In this document: positions 17,037 to 26,085 of the stretch, piece by piece
Position numbering within the stretch: the first letter of the stretch is position 1
How the letters are laid out: every line of letters starts with the position of its first letter
Translations under genes and position numbers: made by a program
Origin: Novosphingobium chloroacetimidivorans
Lineage (GTDB): Bacteria; Pseudomonadota; Alphaproteobacteria; Sphingomonadales; Sphingomonadaceae
NCBI RefSeq assembly: GCF_014204535.1
Contig: NZ_JACHLR010000013.1
Coordinates: forward strand, 62,001 to 126,000
Length of the DNA: 64,000 nt
Direction of reading: 5' to 3'
The notes under the pieces: generated by a model
Seen by the model: only the letters and a program-made list of their open reading frames with translations
Databases searched by the model: none
What the model was told of the DNA's origin: nothing

Positions 17037-19505
17037 GTGAGCGAACTTCCGATCCACGCAGTCCTGCCCGATTGCCTCGCCGCGCTTGCCCAGCCGGGCG
17101 CAGCCGTGCTCGTGGCGCCGCCGGGAGCCGGCAAGACCACCGCCGTGGCGCCAGCACTGCTCGGGCAGCCCTGGTGCACCGGACAGATCATCCTGCTCTC
17201 GCCCCGGCGCGTCGCCGCGCGTGCCGCCGCAGAGCGCATGGCCGAGGCGCTCGGCGAGAAGGCTGGCGAGACCATCGGCTATCTGACCCGTCTCGACAGC
17301 CGCCGATCGGCTCGCACGCGGGTGCTGGTGATGACCGAGGCGATCTTCGTCGCGACGATCCTCGATGATCCCGAACTCGCCGGCACATCGGCCGTGCTGT
17401 TCGACGAAGCGCACGAGCGCCACCTCGACTCCGACCTGGGCCTGGCCCTTGCCATCGAGTGCCGCGAAGTGCTGCGGCCTGACTTGCGACTCTGCGTGAT
17501 GTCGGCGACGATCGACGGCGTGCGCTTCGCCGGCCTGCTCGGCGGCGCACCGGTGATCGAGAGCGAGGGTCGGGCTTACCCGCTGGCCATCCGCTGGCTG
17601 GGCAGCGCGCCCGAGAAGCGCCTCGACGATGCGGTCTCGTCCGCGGTGCTGACCGCCTGGCGCGAGGAGCAGGGCGATATCCTGGTCTTCCTGCCCGGCG
17701 TCGGTGAGATCGGCCGGGTTCAAACGCAATTGGCCGAAAAACTGCCCGCCGCATTGGTCCTGCCGCTCCATGGCCAATGCGAGCCTGCCGCGCAGCGCGC
17801 CGCGATCCGCCGCGATTCCGATGGCCGCCGCCGGGTGGTGTTGGCGACGGCCATCGCCGAAACCTCGCTGACCCTGGACGGCGTCAGTGTGGTGGTGGAC
17901 GCCGGGCTCTCGCGCCGTGCGGAGTTCGACCGAGCCGCCGGCGTCACCCGCCTCGTCACCCACCGGGCCAGCCGCGCCGCAGCCGCCCAGCGAGCGGGAC
18001 GTGCGGCGCGCCAGGGGCCGGGCGTGGCGTATCGCCTGTGGGAGGAAGCAGCGCATCCGGGACGGCCCGAGTTCGACCCGCCCGAGATCCAGACGTCGGA
18101 TCTCGCCCCGCTGACGCTGTCGCTGGCATCATGGGGGAGCGACGATCCCGCTGCGCTCGCATGGCTGGACGCGCCGCCGCCGCCATCGGTCGCGGCCGCT
18201 CGCGCGAAGCTGCAGGCCCTGGGCGCCCTTGAACCACGTCCTGGTGGCGAGGGCTGGCAGATCACGGCGTTCGGGCGAGCCATCGCCAGCCTGCCGATGG
18301 AGCCTTCGCAAGCCGCGATGGTGCTGCGCGGTGCGGCGCTGGGGGAAGCGGAAACGGCCGCGCGCCTCGCATTGCTGATGCAGGAGAAGGCGCTTGGCGG
18401 GCGCAGCGAGGATCTTTCGCAACGCCTCTCGCGCTGGAACGGCGAGCGCCACTCCCGCGCGGACGCTTCGCGCAAGCTGGCGGGGGGCTGGGCCAGACGC
18501 GCGCAGGCCCTCGCAGGCGCTCCTGCGGGCCCAGCGGTCCAAGTTCCACCCGCGGTGCTGCTGGCGCTCGGCTATCCCGAGATGCTCGCACGCCGGCGCG
18601 ACGCGCGGGGCGAAACCTGGCTTTCGGCCGGAGGGCGCGGCTACATCCTCGATCCGGCCTCACCGCTGGCTTCCAGCGAGTGGCTGGTGATCGGCGATGC
18701 CCAGGGCCAAGCCAAGGGGGCTCGCATCCTCGCCGGCCTGACGCTGTCGTCAACGGAGATCGAGGCGTGGCTGCATGAGCGGATCGAGCGGCGCTCTGTG
18801 CTCCGCTGGAACGACGAGGAGGGCCGCGTCGAGGCGCGCCTGGAACGGCGGATCGGTGCGATCACGCTTGCGAGTGGTCCCGATCCCTCGCCGGATCCGT
18901 CCGCGATCCGCGCCTTCCTGCTCGATCGAGTGCGCGCAACGGGCCTGTCGCTGGTGCCGTTCGGTGCGGGTGCGCATGCCTTGCTGAAGCGTGCGCGCTA
19001 CGCACGCGTAGAGGCGCTTGCCGAAGAGGCGCTGCTGGCGGACCTGGAAGCCTGGCTTGCGCCGTTGCTGACGCGCCGGCTCGATGCCTTGGACGCCTGC
19101 GCGCTGCACCAGGCCTTGCGCGATCGCCTTGCCTGGGACGATCAGCAGCGGCTGGATCGCCTGGCCCCGCCCGAATTCATCAGTCCGGCCGGGACGCGTC
19201 ACGCCATCGACTACGAGGATGAAGGCGGCCCGTCGGTCGAGGTGCGGGTGCAGGCACTATTTGGGCTCGACCGGCATCCCGATTTCGGCGATCCGCCGCA
19301 GCCGCTGCTGCTCAAGCTGACATCGCCCGCCGGTCGCCCCTTGCAGGCGACGCGCGACTTGCCCGGCTTCTGGCGCGGATCGTGGCGGGACGTGCAGCGC
19401 GACATGAAGGGGCGTTACCCGCGGCATCGCTGGCCCGACGAACCCTGGCGCGAGAACCCCAGCCTCAAGACGCGCAATGCCTTCGAAGCTTCCAAGCGCT
19501 CTTGA
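17037..19505 (+). CDS. hrpB: ATP-dependent RNA helicase HrpB
   Basis: An 822-residue DEAH-box helicase. Motifs in order: Walker A APPGAGKTTAVAPALL (residues about 27-42), motif II LFDEAHERHLDSD, motif III VMSATIDG, the helicase C-terminal segment DILVFLPGVGEI, motif V ATAIAETSLTLDGV, and motif VI QRAGRAARQGPGVAYRLW. HA2 and HrpB-specific C-terminal domains follow (RYPRHRWPDEPW near the end). Length matches HrpB. The start is GTG 17037, the first codon of the frame. HrpB's physiological role is not well defined; some relatives act in mRNA processing and virulence. Confidence 0.93.
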   Translation: MSELPIHAVLPDCLAALAQPGAAVLVAPPGAGKTTAVAPALLGQPWCTGQIILLSPRRVAARAAAERMAEALGEKAGETIGYLTRLDSRRSARTRVLVMTEAIFVATILDDPELAGTSAVLFDEAHERHLDSDLGLALAIECREVLRPDLRLCVMSATIDGVRFAGLLGGAPVIESEGRAYPLAIRWLGSAPEKRLDDAVSSAVLTAWREEQGDILVFLPGVGEIGRVQTQLAEKLPAALVLPLHGQCEPAAQRAAIRRDSDGRRRVVLATAIAETSLTLDGVSVVVDAGLSRRAEFDRAAGVTRLVTHRASRAAAAQRAGRAARQGPGVAYRLWEEAAHPGRPEFDPPEIQTSDLAPLTLSLASWGSDDPAALAWLDAPPPPSVAAARAKLQALGALEPRPGGEGWQITAFGRAIASLPMEPSQAAMVLRGAALGEAETAARLALLMQEKALGGRSEDLSQRLSRWNGERHSRADASRKLAGGWARRAQALAGAPAGPAVQVPPAVLLALGYPEMLARRRDARGETWLSAGGRGYILDPASPLASSEWLVIGDAQGQAKGARILAGLTLSSTEIEAWLHERIERRSVLRWNDEEGRVEARLERRIGAITLASGPDPSPDPSAIRAFLLDRVRATGLSLVPFGAGAHALLKRARYARVEALAEEALLADLEAWLAPLLTRRLDALDACALHQALRDRLAWDDQQRLDRLAPPEFISPAGTRHAIDYEDEGGPSVEVRVQALFGLDRHPDFGDPPQPLLLKLTSPAGRPLQATRDLPGFWRGSWRDVQRDMKGRYPRHRWPDEPWRENPSLKTRNAFEASKRS

Positions 19506-19538
19506 TTTGATGGGGCGTTCCGGGGCAAGACAGGTGGC

Positions 19539-19817
19539 ATGAGTGCAAGCATCTACCAGCGCCCGAAGAACGCCATGCAGTCCGGCAAGGCCCTGCTCGA
19601 CCAGTGGGTCCTTGAGTTCGCGCCTGCCGAGGCGAAGAAGCCCGACCCGCTGATGGGTTGGGCCGGCTCGGGCGATACGCAGCAGCAGGTCACGCTCAAG
19701 TTCCCGACCAGGGAGGAGGCGCTTGCCTACGCCGATCGCTACGGGATCGACGTGGTGGTGCACCCGACGCCACCGCGCCGCCTGAAGCTGCAGGCTTACG
19801 CGGATAACTTCCGCTAA
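19539..19817 (+). CDS. ETC complex I accessory subunit (NDUFS4-like)
   Basis: A 92-residue protein of the ETC_C1 NDUFS4 family: MSASIYQRPKNAMQSGKALL, then WVLEFAPAEAKKPDPLMGWAGSGDTQQQV and the C-terminal FPTREEALAYADRYGI and YADNFR. This subunit is a marker of alphaproteobacterial and mitochondrial NADH:quinone oxidoreductase, associating with the 30-kDa and Fe-S part of the peripheral arm on the cytoplasmic side. It is encoded away from any nuo operon, 33 bases after hrpB, which is common for this gene. Confidence 0.9.
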   Translation: MSASIYQRPKNAMQSGKALLDQWVLEFAPAEAKKPDPLMGWAGSGDTQQQVTLKFPTREEALAYADRYGIDVVVHPTPPRRLKLQAYADNFR

Positions 19818-19819
19818 GG

Positions 19820-19846
19820 TTGACATTGTACTGATTTGCGTACACT
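19820..19846 (+). promoter_or_regulatory. Likely promoter/operator of the yefM-yoeB pair
   Basis: A perfect sigma-70 -35 hexamer TTGACA (19820-19825) and a -10-like TACACT (19841-19846) with a short 15-base spacer overlap the inverted repeat TGTAC (19827-19831) N8 GTACA (19840-19844). The TGTAC half-sites resemble operators bound by YefM/YoeB-type antitoxins, so the pair probably autoregulates here. Confidence 0.55.
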
Positions 19847-19870
19847 TAGGTGGTGACTGGAGTTACCATC

Positions 19871-20125
19871 ATGCAAGTGCTGCCCATTTCCGAAGCGCGT
19901 GCCAACCTCAAGGCGGTGGTCGATCATGTGATCGAGGATAGCGAGCCGGTGATCCTCAGCCGCCAGGGCGGCAAGGCAGTGGTTCTGGTGTCGCTGGATG
20001 ATTGGAACTCCATCGAAGAGACGCTGCACCTGATGAGCACGCCGGCGAATGCAACCCGGCTGCGGAAGGCTATTCGGGATCTCGAAGCAGGTGGTGGTGA
20101 AGAGCACGATCTGCTTCAACCGTGA
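19871..20125 (+). CDS. yefM: Type II antitoxin, Phd/YefM family
   Basis: An 84-residue antitoxin. The N-terminal Phd/YefM DNA-binding fold reads MQVLPISEARANLKAVVDHV and continues EDSEPVILSRQGGKAVVLVSLDDWNSIEETLHL. The C-terminal tail (LMSTPANATRLRKAIRDLEAG) would wrap the toxin. ATG 19871 has GGAG upstream; an in-frame GTG at 19850 is less likely. The stop codon overlaps the toxin start in GTGA, so the two are translationally coupled. Expected to neutralise YoeB and repress the shared promoter. Confidence 0.92.
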   Translation: MQVLPISEARANLKAVVDHVIEDSEPVILSRQGGKAVVLVSLDDWNSIEETLHLMSTPANATRLRKAIRDLEAGGGEEHDLLQP

Positions 20126-20391
20126 AGATCGTCTTCCACGATACGGCTTGGGACGACTATCGGCATTGGCTGGATCATGATGCCGATGCTCTTCGCAAAC
20201 TGAATACCTTGATCGAGCAGTGCCGCCGCGATCCGTTTCGGGGAACCGGGAAGCCCGAGCCGCTCAAGGGTGAATGGAAAGGTTGGTGGTCGCGTCGCAT
20301 CAGCCAGGCCGATCGTCTGGTTTATCGCGTAGCGGGAACAGGCGTCGATCAGCGGCTCGAAATCGCGCAATGCCGCTTTCATTACGACTAA
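20122..20391 (+). CDS. yoeB: Type II toxin, Txe/YoeB family mRNA endonuclease
   Basis: An 89-residue RelE-fold toxin that cleaves mRNA at the ribosomal A site. YoeB features seen are the N-terminal VFHDTAWDDYRHWLDHD, KPEPLKGEWKGWWSRRISQADRLVYRV with the catalytic Glu and Arg, and the C-terminal CRFHYD carrying the His-Tyr pair needed for activity. All expected catalytic residues are present, so the toxin is probably functional. It starts at GTG 20122, overlapping the antitoxin stop. The SRP RNA gene begins about 45 bases downstream. Confidence 0.92.
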   Translation: MKIVFHDTAWDDYRHWLDHDADALRKLNTLIEQCRRDPFRGTGKPEPLKGEWKGWWSRRISQADRLVYRVAGTGVDQRLEIAQCRFHYD

Positions 20392-20437
20392 TCCCGAAAA
20401 GCCTGCTTGCATTAGAAATTTCGCCCCGCCATATGCG

Positions 20438-20530
20438 CCGCCGGGAGTCGGGTGGACGTTTGCGTTCGCCAACCTGGTCAGGTCCGGAAGGAAGCAGCCA
20501 CAACGGATTGCGACGGGTCGCCCGGCTCCT
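20438..20530 (+). ncRNA. ffs: Signal recognition particle RNA, small bacterial type
   Basis: Contains the invariant SRP domain IV sequence GGTCAGGTCCGGAAGGAAGC in an apical hairpin flanked by pairing arms. The basal stem GCCGGG (20440-20445) pairs with CCCGGC (20521-20526). A T-run (20530-20534) after the stem acts as terminator. The location just upstream of dnaX is the conserved bacterial arrangement. Boundaries are estimated from the pairing and may be off by a few bases. Confidence 0.92.
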
Positions 20531-20571
20531 TTTTCCCTGACAAGCTGGACCGCAGGCCCTACCTTCCGGCG

Positions 20572-22416
20572 ATGGACGAATCCCGCGACATGTTCGGCGA
20601 CACGCCTCCCTGGAACACGGGACCGGACGAAGACGCAGGTCCCAGCGCAGCCGAGCTCGAAGCGGCAGGCCAGTCTTCCATGTTCGGCGAACCGACAGCT
20701 GCTGCGCCTGCCCCGCGCGTTGCGGAAAGCGCCGCTCCCGCCGATCTGACGCCGCCGCCTCCTGCTTCACCGGCTCCCGCCGCTCCGCCACCTGCCACCG
20801 CCGCGCAGCCCTACCGGGTCCTCGCGCGCAAGTATCGACCGCAGACCTTCGCCGAACTGATCGGGCAGGAGGCGATGGTCCGCACTCTCGCCAACGCGAT
20901 CAAACGCGACCGGCTCGCCCATGCGTTCCTGATGACCGGCGTGCGGGGAGTGGGCAAGACTTCGACCGCGCGGCTGATCGCCAAGGCGCTCAACTGCATC
21001 GGTCCGGACGGGAAGGGCGGTCCAACGATCGATCCTTGCGGCCAGTGCGAGCTGTGCACCGCCATCGCCGAGGGTCGCCACATCGACGTGATCGAGATGG
21101 ACGCCGCCAGCCATACGGGCGTCGATGACGTGCGCGAGATCATCGAGGCGGTGCGCTACGCCGCGGTCTCGGCGCGGTACAAGATCTACATCATCGACGA
21201 AGTCCACATGCTCTCGCGCAATGCGTTTAACGCCTTGCTCAAGACGCTCGAGGAGCCGCCGGCGCATGTGAAGTTCCTCTTCGCGACCACCGAGGTCGAC
21301 AAGCTGCCGGTGACCGTCCTGTCGCGCTGCCAGCGCTTTGACTTGCGCCGCATCCCCTCGCCGCTGCTCGCCGAGCACTTCGCGCATGTATGCCGCAGCG
21401 AAGGCGTGCAGGCCGAGGACGAGGCGCTGGCGATGGTCGCGGCCGCTGCCGAAGGCTCGGTGCGCGACGGTCTGTCGATCCTCGACCAGGCGATCGCCCA
21501 CGCCGACCTCGATGGCGAGGGGCTGGTTCAGGCAGCCCGCGTGCGCGACATGCTGGGCTTGGCCGACAAGAGCGCGCAACGCGGGCTCCTCGACGCCATC
21601 CTGCAGGGTGATGGACCGGGATTGCTGGAGCGCGTGGCGCAGCAGTTTGCGCTTGGCGTCGAACCGATCGCGCTGGTGCGCGGCGTCATGAACCTGGTGC
21701 ACCGCGTCACCGTCGCGCAAGTGAGTGGCAATGCCGCCGATGCGCCTTCTTCCGAAGAGCGCGAGGCGATCGAGGCGTGGGCCAAAGCACTCGGCGCAGG
21801 CCAGTTGCACCGGCTCTGGCAGCTGCTGCTCAAGGGCCACGAGGAAGTGAAGTCCGCGCCCGACCCGCTGATCGCCGCGCAGATGGCGCTGCTGCGCGTC
21901 ATGCACGCGGCCGATCTGCCCGATCCCGGCATGCTCGCGCGCAAGCTGGAGGAGATCGCCAGCCGTCCTGAACCGTCCACCCCGAGCGGCGAGGCCGGGT
22001 CGGCGCCTGCCGCACCGCAGCCGGCGATGCGGTGGGAGCCGCTCGTCGAGCTGGTCGAACGCGAGGTCGGCCTCAGCATGGCGACGATGATGCGCTTGCA
22101 AGTGCGCGTCGTGGAACTTGGCCCTGGCGTGCTGCGCTTCGCCCAGCCTCCGGGTTTCAAGGAAGACATCGCCGGCTTGCTCAAGAGCGCGCTGGTGAAG
22201 GCGACCGGGGACCCTTGGCGGGTCGAGCGCTGTGCCGAGGATGGTGCGCCGACGCTGGAGGAGCAGAAGGACGCGCTCAAGGCGGCCACCGATGATGCCC
22301 GCCGCCGTGCGCCGATCGTCGCGGCGGCGCTGGCAGCCTTTCCCGAAGCCGAACTGATCGATCAGGATGACCGCCAGGCCGCAAGCGGCGGCGGTTTCCG
22401 CAATTGGAGACACTGA
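20572..22416 (+). CDS. dnaX: DNA polymerase III subunit tau/gamma
   Basis: A 614-residue clamp-loader ATPase. A Pro/Ala-rich N-terminal extension of about 80 residues precedes the conserved RVLARKYRPQTFAELIGQEA. Walker A is GVRGVGKTSTARL (about residues 123-135), the zinc module includes CGQCELC, Walker B-like IIDEVHMLS is followed by NALLKTLEEPP and sensor-1 FLFATTEVDKLPVTVLSRCQRF, and clamp-loader domain III and a tau-like C-terminal region follow. ATG 20572 is the first start after the SRP RNA; the frame upstream of it overlaps that RNA. ybaB starts 2 bases after the stop, the conserved dnaX-ybaB unit. No obvious internal slippery frameshift heptamer was noticed. Confidence 0.94.
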   Translation: MDESRDMFGDTPPWNTGPDEDAGPSAAELEAAGQSSMFGEPTAAAPAPRVAESAAPADLTPPPPASPAPAAPPPATAAQPYRVLARKYRPQTFAELIGQEAMVRTLANAIKRDRLAHAFLMTGVRGVGKTSTARLIAKALNCIGPDGKGGPTIDPCGQCELCTAIAEGRHIDVIEMDAASHTGVDDVREIIEAVRYAAVSARYKIYIIDEVHMLSRNAFNALLKTLEEPPAHVKFLFATTEVDKLPVTVLSRCQRFDLRRIPSPLLAEHFAHVCRSEGVQAEDEALAMVAAAAEGSVRDGLSILDQAIAHADLDGEGLVQAARVRDMLGLADKSAQRGLLDAILQGDGPGLLERVAQQFALGVEPIALVRGVMNLVHRVTVAQVSGNAADAPSSEEREAIEAWAKALGAGQLHRLWQLLLKGHEEVKSAPDPLIAAQMALLRVMHAADLPDPGMLARKLEEIASRPEPSTPSGEAGSAPAAPQPAMRWEPLVELVEREVGLSMATMMRLQVRVVELGPGVLRFAQPPGFKEDIAGLLKSALVKATGDPWRVERCAEDGAPTLEEQKDALKAATDDARRRAPIVAAALAAFPEAELIDQDDRQAASGGGFRNWRH

Positions 22417-22417
22417 G

Positions 22418-22753
22418 ATGAAGTCGATGGAAGAGATGATCAAGGCAGCCCAGGCCGCCGCCGAGACCATCCAGAAGCAGATGACCGAAACGCAGGGCAA
22501 GCTCGACTCCTTGGAGGTCGAAGGGCTTTCGGGTGGCGGCCTCGTCAAGATCCGCTGCTCCGCCAAGGGCCGCGTGATCGGCGTCGCCATCGACGACAGC
22601 CTGATGCAGCCGAGCGAGAAGTCGATCCTGGAAGACCTCATCGCCGCCGCCTACAACGACGCGCGCGTCAAGGCGGACAGCGTCGCCGGCGAGGAGATGG
22701 CCAAGGCACAGCAGGGAATGGGCTTGCCCCCGGGCTTCCAGCTGCCGTTCTGA
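22418..22753 (+). CDS. YbaB/EbfC family nucleoid-associated protein
   Basis: A 111-residue small DNA-binding protein: an N-terminal helix MKSMEEMIKAAQAAAETIQK, a central strand set VEGLSGGGLVKIRCSAKGRVIGVAIDDSL, and the C-terminal helix EDLIAAAYNDARVKADSV, ending with a Met/Gly/Pro-rich tail GMGLPPGFQLPF, all as in the family. It forms dimers that bind DNA without strong sequence specificity. It starts 2 bases after dnaX and is certainly co-transcribed with it. Confidence 0.93.
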   Translation: MKSMEEMIKAAQAAAETIQKQMTETQGKLDSLEVEGLSGGGLVKIRCSAKGRVIGVAIDDSLMQPSEKSILEDLIAAAYNDARVKADSVAGEEMAKAQQGMGLPPGFQLPF

Positions 22754-22766
22754 GTACCGCATATCC

Positions 22767-23320
22767 ATGCGCCAACCAGGCTTGCCTGATGCGACTGGTC
22801 AGCAGTTCAGGCGGGAACAGCGCAAGGTCGCCATCGCTATGGGAGCTGCGCTGTGCATCTCCCTGGCCGCGCTGACGCTCGCATGGTTCTTCGGTAGGCA
22901 AGGCAGGTGCAGCCGTTACCCGCTCGAATGCAGGCGACACTCCAGGCCGACGTGTTGGTTGTCGCCTGGCTCGCAGCAACGATCGCCAACGTTGCGCGCC
23001 TGCGCTTCTTCTCTGAGCAGGATATCGCCGGAGCCGGCTTGGTGGGCGGCTCGGATCGGGTGAGGGAAGCCGGTGCGGTCGCACAAAACACCCTCGAGCA
23101 GGTGGTTCTCGCTATCGCCACGCACGCGATCGTGACGGCCATCATCGCCCGGTCGCGGGAGATGGTCCTGACCATGGCGGCATTGTTCGTTGTGGGGCGC
23201 GTCTTGTTCTGGAGCGGGTACAAGCGAGGCGCAAGCGGTCGCGCGTTTGGCTTCGCGCTCACTTTCTACCCGAGCGTGTTGGGTCTGCTTGCCAGCGTCG
23301 CCGCTTTACTGCTCGGATAA
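22767..23320 (+). pseudogene. MAPEG-family membrane protein, probable frameshift
   Basis: Two overlapping frames together look like one gene. The first (from ATG 22767) encodes MRQPGLPDATGQQFRREQRK and the membrane helix VAIAMGAALCISLAALTLAW, then turns to non-membrane sequence after WFFGRQG. The second (open from about 22898 to 23320) continues with RMQATLQADVLVVAWLAATI, ARLRFFSEQDIAGAG, NTLEQVVLAIATHAIVTAII and RAFGFALTFYPSVLGLL, which is the MAPEG (COG5331-like) core including the ARLRFFS and NTLEQ phrases. Joining them needs a shift of -1 (or +2) near 22898-22910. The second frame could alternatively start on its own at GTG 22907 or ATG 22928 and stay functional with one helix fewer. Confidence 0.65.
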
Positions 23321-23367
23321 GCAGACGCGCACCGCGCAGTCCCCATCCACAACATGACGCACTGCGG

Positions 23368-23397
23368 CATTGCGTCGGTCGCACGTGCCTCCCATAT
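23368..23397 (+). promoter_or_regulatory. Possible heat-shock (sigma-32-like) promoter of lon
   Basis: CCCATAT (23391-23397) matches the sigma-32 -10 consensus CCCATNT. A weak CATTG (23368-23372) lies at roughly the right distance for the -35 CTTG. The site is 54 bases before the lon start. Only the -10 is convincing; the assignment rests on lon being a classic heat-shock gene. Confidence 0.3.
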
Positions 23398-23450
23398 CTG
23401 ACAGCAATGCCGGAAGCTGCCGGCAAGGTCCCGTCAAGGTGCCTTCAGAT

Positions 23451-25859
23451 ATGGACATGCCCGTGAACTTACTTCCCCTTCTTCCGCTCCGCGATATCGT
23501 CGTGTTCCCCGGCATGGTCGTCCCGCTGTTTGTCGGCCGTGAGAAATCGGTCGCGGCGCTCGAGGCGGCCATGGCAGGCGGCAAGGACATCTTCCTGCTC
23601 GCGCAGCTCGACCCCGGCACCGACGATCCGGATCGCGACGACCTCTACGACACCGGCGTGATCGCCAGCGTGCTCCAGCTGCTCAAGCTTCCCGACGGCA
23701 CCGTGCGCGTGCTGGTGGAGGGGCAGGAGCGTGCCCGTATCGAGAGCCTGCGGACCGAGACCACGGCCGAGGGCGAGATGCTGGTCGCCCAGGTCGACAA
23801 GGTCGAGCCGGTTGGCGCCTCAGGCACCGAAGTGGCCGCGATGATGCGCCAGGTGGTCGAGCAGTTCGGCGAATACGCCAAGCTCAACAAGAAGCTGTCG
23901 ACCGACGCGGGCGAGAGCCTGGGCGACATCGACGATCCGGCCAAGCTGTCGGACACGGTCGCCGCGCAGCTCTCCGCCAAGGTGGGCGACAAGCAGGCCG
24001 TGCTGGCCGAGCCCGATCCGCTCAAGCGCCTCGAGATGGTCTATGCCTTCATGGAGGGCGAGCTCGGCGTGCTGCAGGTAGAGCGCAAGATCCGGGGCCG
24101 CGTAAAGCGCCAGATGGAGAAGACCCAGCGCGAGTACTACCTCAACGAACAGCTCAAGGCGATCCAGTCCGAGCTGGGCGGCGGCGACGGCGAAGACGGC
24201 AACGAGATCGCCGAACTCGCCGAGAAGATCGAGAAGACCAAGCTCTCGCGCGAGGCCAAGGAGAAGGCGACCACCGAGCTCAAGAAGCTCAAGGGCATGC
24301 AGCCCATGAGCGCCGAGGCGACGGTGATCCGCAACTACCTCGACGTGCTGCTGGGCTTGCCCTGGGGCAAGAAGAGCAAGCTGAAGCGGGACATATCCGA
24401 GGCGCAGGCGGTGCTCGATGAGGACCACTACGCGCTCGACAAGGTCAAGGACCGCATCATCGAGTATCTGGCCGTCCAGGCGCGCACCAACCGGCTCAAG
24501 GGTCCGATCCTTTGCCTCGTCGGTCCTCCGGGCGTCGGCAAAACCTCGCTCGGCAAGTCGATCGCCAAGGCCACGGGTCGCGAGTTCATCCGCCAGTCGC
24601 TGGGCGGCGTGCGCGACGAGGCCGAGATCCGGGGTCATCGCCGCACCTACATCGGCTCGCTGCCGGGCAAGATCATCACCAACCTGAAAAAGGCTGGCCG
24701 GTCGAACCCGCTGTTCCTGCTCGACGAGATCGACAAGCTCGGCCAGGATTTCCGCGGCGATCCGGCCTCGGCGCTCCTCGAAGTGCTCGACCCGGAGCAG
24801 AACGCCAAGTTCCAGGACCACTACCTGGAGCTGGATTACGACCTGTCTGACGTGATGTTCGTGTGCACCGCGAACTCGCTGAACCTGCCGCAGGCGCTGC
24901 TCGACCGCATGGAGATCATCCGTCTGGAGGGCTACACCGAGGACGAGAAGGTCGAGATCGCCGAGCGGCACCTCGTCGCCAAGCAGATCGAGGCGCATGG
25001 CCTGAAGGCGGGAGAGTTCGTGCTCCAGCAGGACGCTCTGCGCGACCTGATCCGGTACTACACTCGCGAGGCCGGGGTCCGCACGCTGGAGCGTGAGATC
25101 GCCCGTCTGGCCCGCAAGTCGCTGCGCCAGATCCTGGAAGGCAAGGCCGGCACGGTCACGATCACGCCGGAAAATCTCCACGAGTTTTCGGGCGTGCGCA
25201 AGTTCCGCCACGGCGTTGGCGAGGAAGAGAACCAGGTCGGCGCGGTCACCGGGCTTGCCTGGACCGAAGTCGGCGGCGAGCTGCTGACGATCGAGGCGGT
25301 GACCGTTCCCGGCAAGGGCCAGATCAAGGCCACAGGCAAGCTGGGCGAGGTGATGAGCGAGTCGATCCAGGCCGCTTTCAGCTTCGTGAAGGCGCGCTCA
25401 CCGGCCTATGGCGTGAAGCCGTCGCTGATCAACAAGCGCGACATTCACATCCACTTGCCCGAGGGCGCTGTCCCCAAGGACGGGCCAAGCGCGGGCATTG
25501 GCATGGTGACGTCGATCACTTCGACGCTCACCGGCATTCCGGTGCGCAAGGATGTCGCCATGACCGGCGAAGTCACCTTGCGTGGCCGCGTGCTGCCGAT
25601 CGGCGGCTTGAAGGAGAAGCTGCTGGCCGCGCTGCGCGGTGGCATCACCACGGTGCTGATCCCGGAAGAGAACCGCAAGGACCTCGCCGAGATCCCCGCC
25701 AACGTGAAGGAGGGGCTGGAGATCATCCCCGTCAGCCACGTGGACGAAGTGCTCGCCCATGCCTTGACCGAGAAGATCGAGGCGATCGAGTGGACAGAGG
25801 CGGACGAGCTGGCAGCAGCTCCTCCGCACACGCCCGCACCGAGCGCGACCGCGCATTGA
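23451..25859 (+). CDS. lon: ATP-dependent Lon protease
   Basis: An 802-residue cytoplasmic AAA+ serine protease. The N-terminal substrate domain starts [20 protein letters not shown], the long coiled-coil linker includes [20 protein letters not shown], Walker [16 protein letters not shown] is near residue 358, then [15 protein letters not shown]. The C-terminal protease domain has the catalytic Ser in [11 protein letters not shown] (about residue 680) and the catalytic Lys in [12 protein letters not shown]. Two nearby ATGs (23451, 23457) both fit; the longer upstream frame to 23370 is not Lon-like. Degrades misfolded and regulatory proteins. Confidence 0.96.
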   Translation: MDMPVNLLPLLPLRDIVVFPGMVVPLFVGREKSVAALEAAMAGGKDIFLLAQLDPGTDDPDRDDLYDTGVIASVLQLLKLPDGTVRVLVEGQERARIESLRTETTAEGEMLVAQVDKVEPVGASGTEVAAMMRQVVEQFGEYAKLNKKLSTDAGESLGDIDDPAKLSDTVAAQLSAKVGDKQAVLAEPDPLKRLEMVYAFMEGELGVLQVERKIRGRVKRQMEKTQREYYLNEQLKAIQSELGGGDGEDGNEIAELAEKIEKTKLSREAKEKATTELKKLKGMQPMSAEATVIRNYLDVLLGLPWGKKSKLKRDISEAQAVLDEDHYALDKVKDRIIEYLAVQARTNRLKGPILCLVGPPGVGKTSLGKSIAKATGREFIRQSLGGVRDEAEIRGHRRTYIGSLPGKIITNLKKAGRSNPLFLLDEIDKLGQDFRGDPASALLEVLDPEQNAKFQDHYLELDYDLSDVMFVCTANSLNLPQALLDRMEIIRLEGYTEDEKVEIAERHLVAKQIEAHGLKAGEFVLQQDALRDLIRYYTREAGVRTLEREIARLARKSLRQILEGKAGTVTITPENLHEFSGVRKFRHGVGEEENQVGAVTGLAWTEVGGELLTIEAVTVPGKGQIKATGKLGEVMSESIQAAFSFVKARSPAYGVKPSLINKRDIHIHLPEGAVPKDGPSAGIGMVTSITSTLTGIPVRKDVAMTGEVTLRGRVLPIGGLKEKLLAALRGGITTVLIPEENRKDLAEIPANVKEGLEIIPVSHVDEVLAHALTEKIEAIEWTEADELAAAPPHTPAPSATAH

Positions 25860-25882
25860 GGAAACAAAGTAGATTACAACTT

Positions 25883-25971
25883 CGTCATTGCCGCGCACGC
25901 GGGAATCCATCTCCAGGTGCTCCCTATTACGCTGGCTCAGGAGATGGATCCCCGCTTCCGCGGGGATGACG
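25883..25971. repeat. Dispersed palindromic repeat, diverged family A
   Basis: Arms 25883-25914 (CGTCATTGCCGCGCACGCGG onward) and 25940-25971 (GGAGATGGATCCCCGCTTCC onward, ending GGGGATGACG) are imperfect complements with 25 bases between. It lies between lon and asd; the rest of 25860-26085 shows only the asd ribosome site. Confidence 0.7.
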
Positions 25972-26085
25972 AGTGTAATTGGACGCACGGGTGAGGCGGC
26001 CACTCCGCTTGCCATCCCGGCCCTCCGCCGCTAACGCGCCCGCGCACGCGGCGTGATCGCGTGACATGTTATAAAGGACCAAGAG

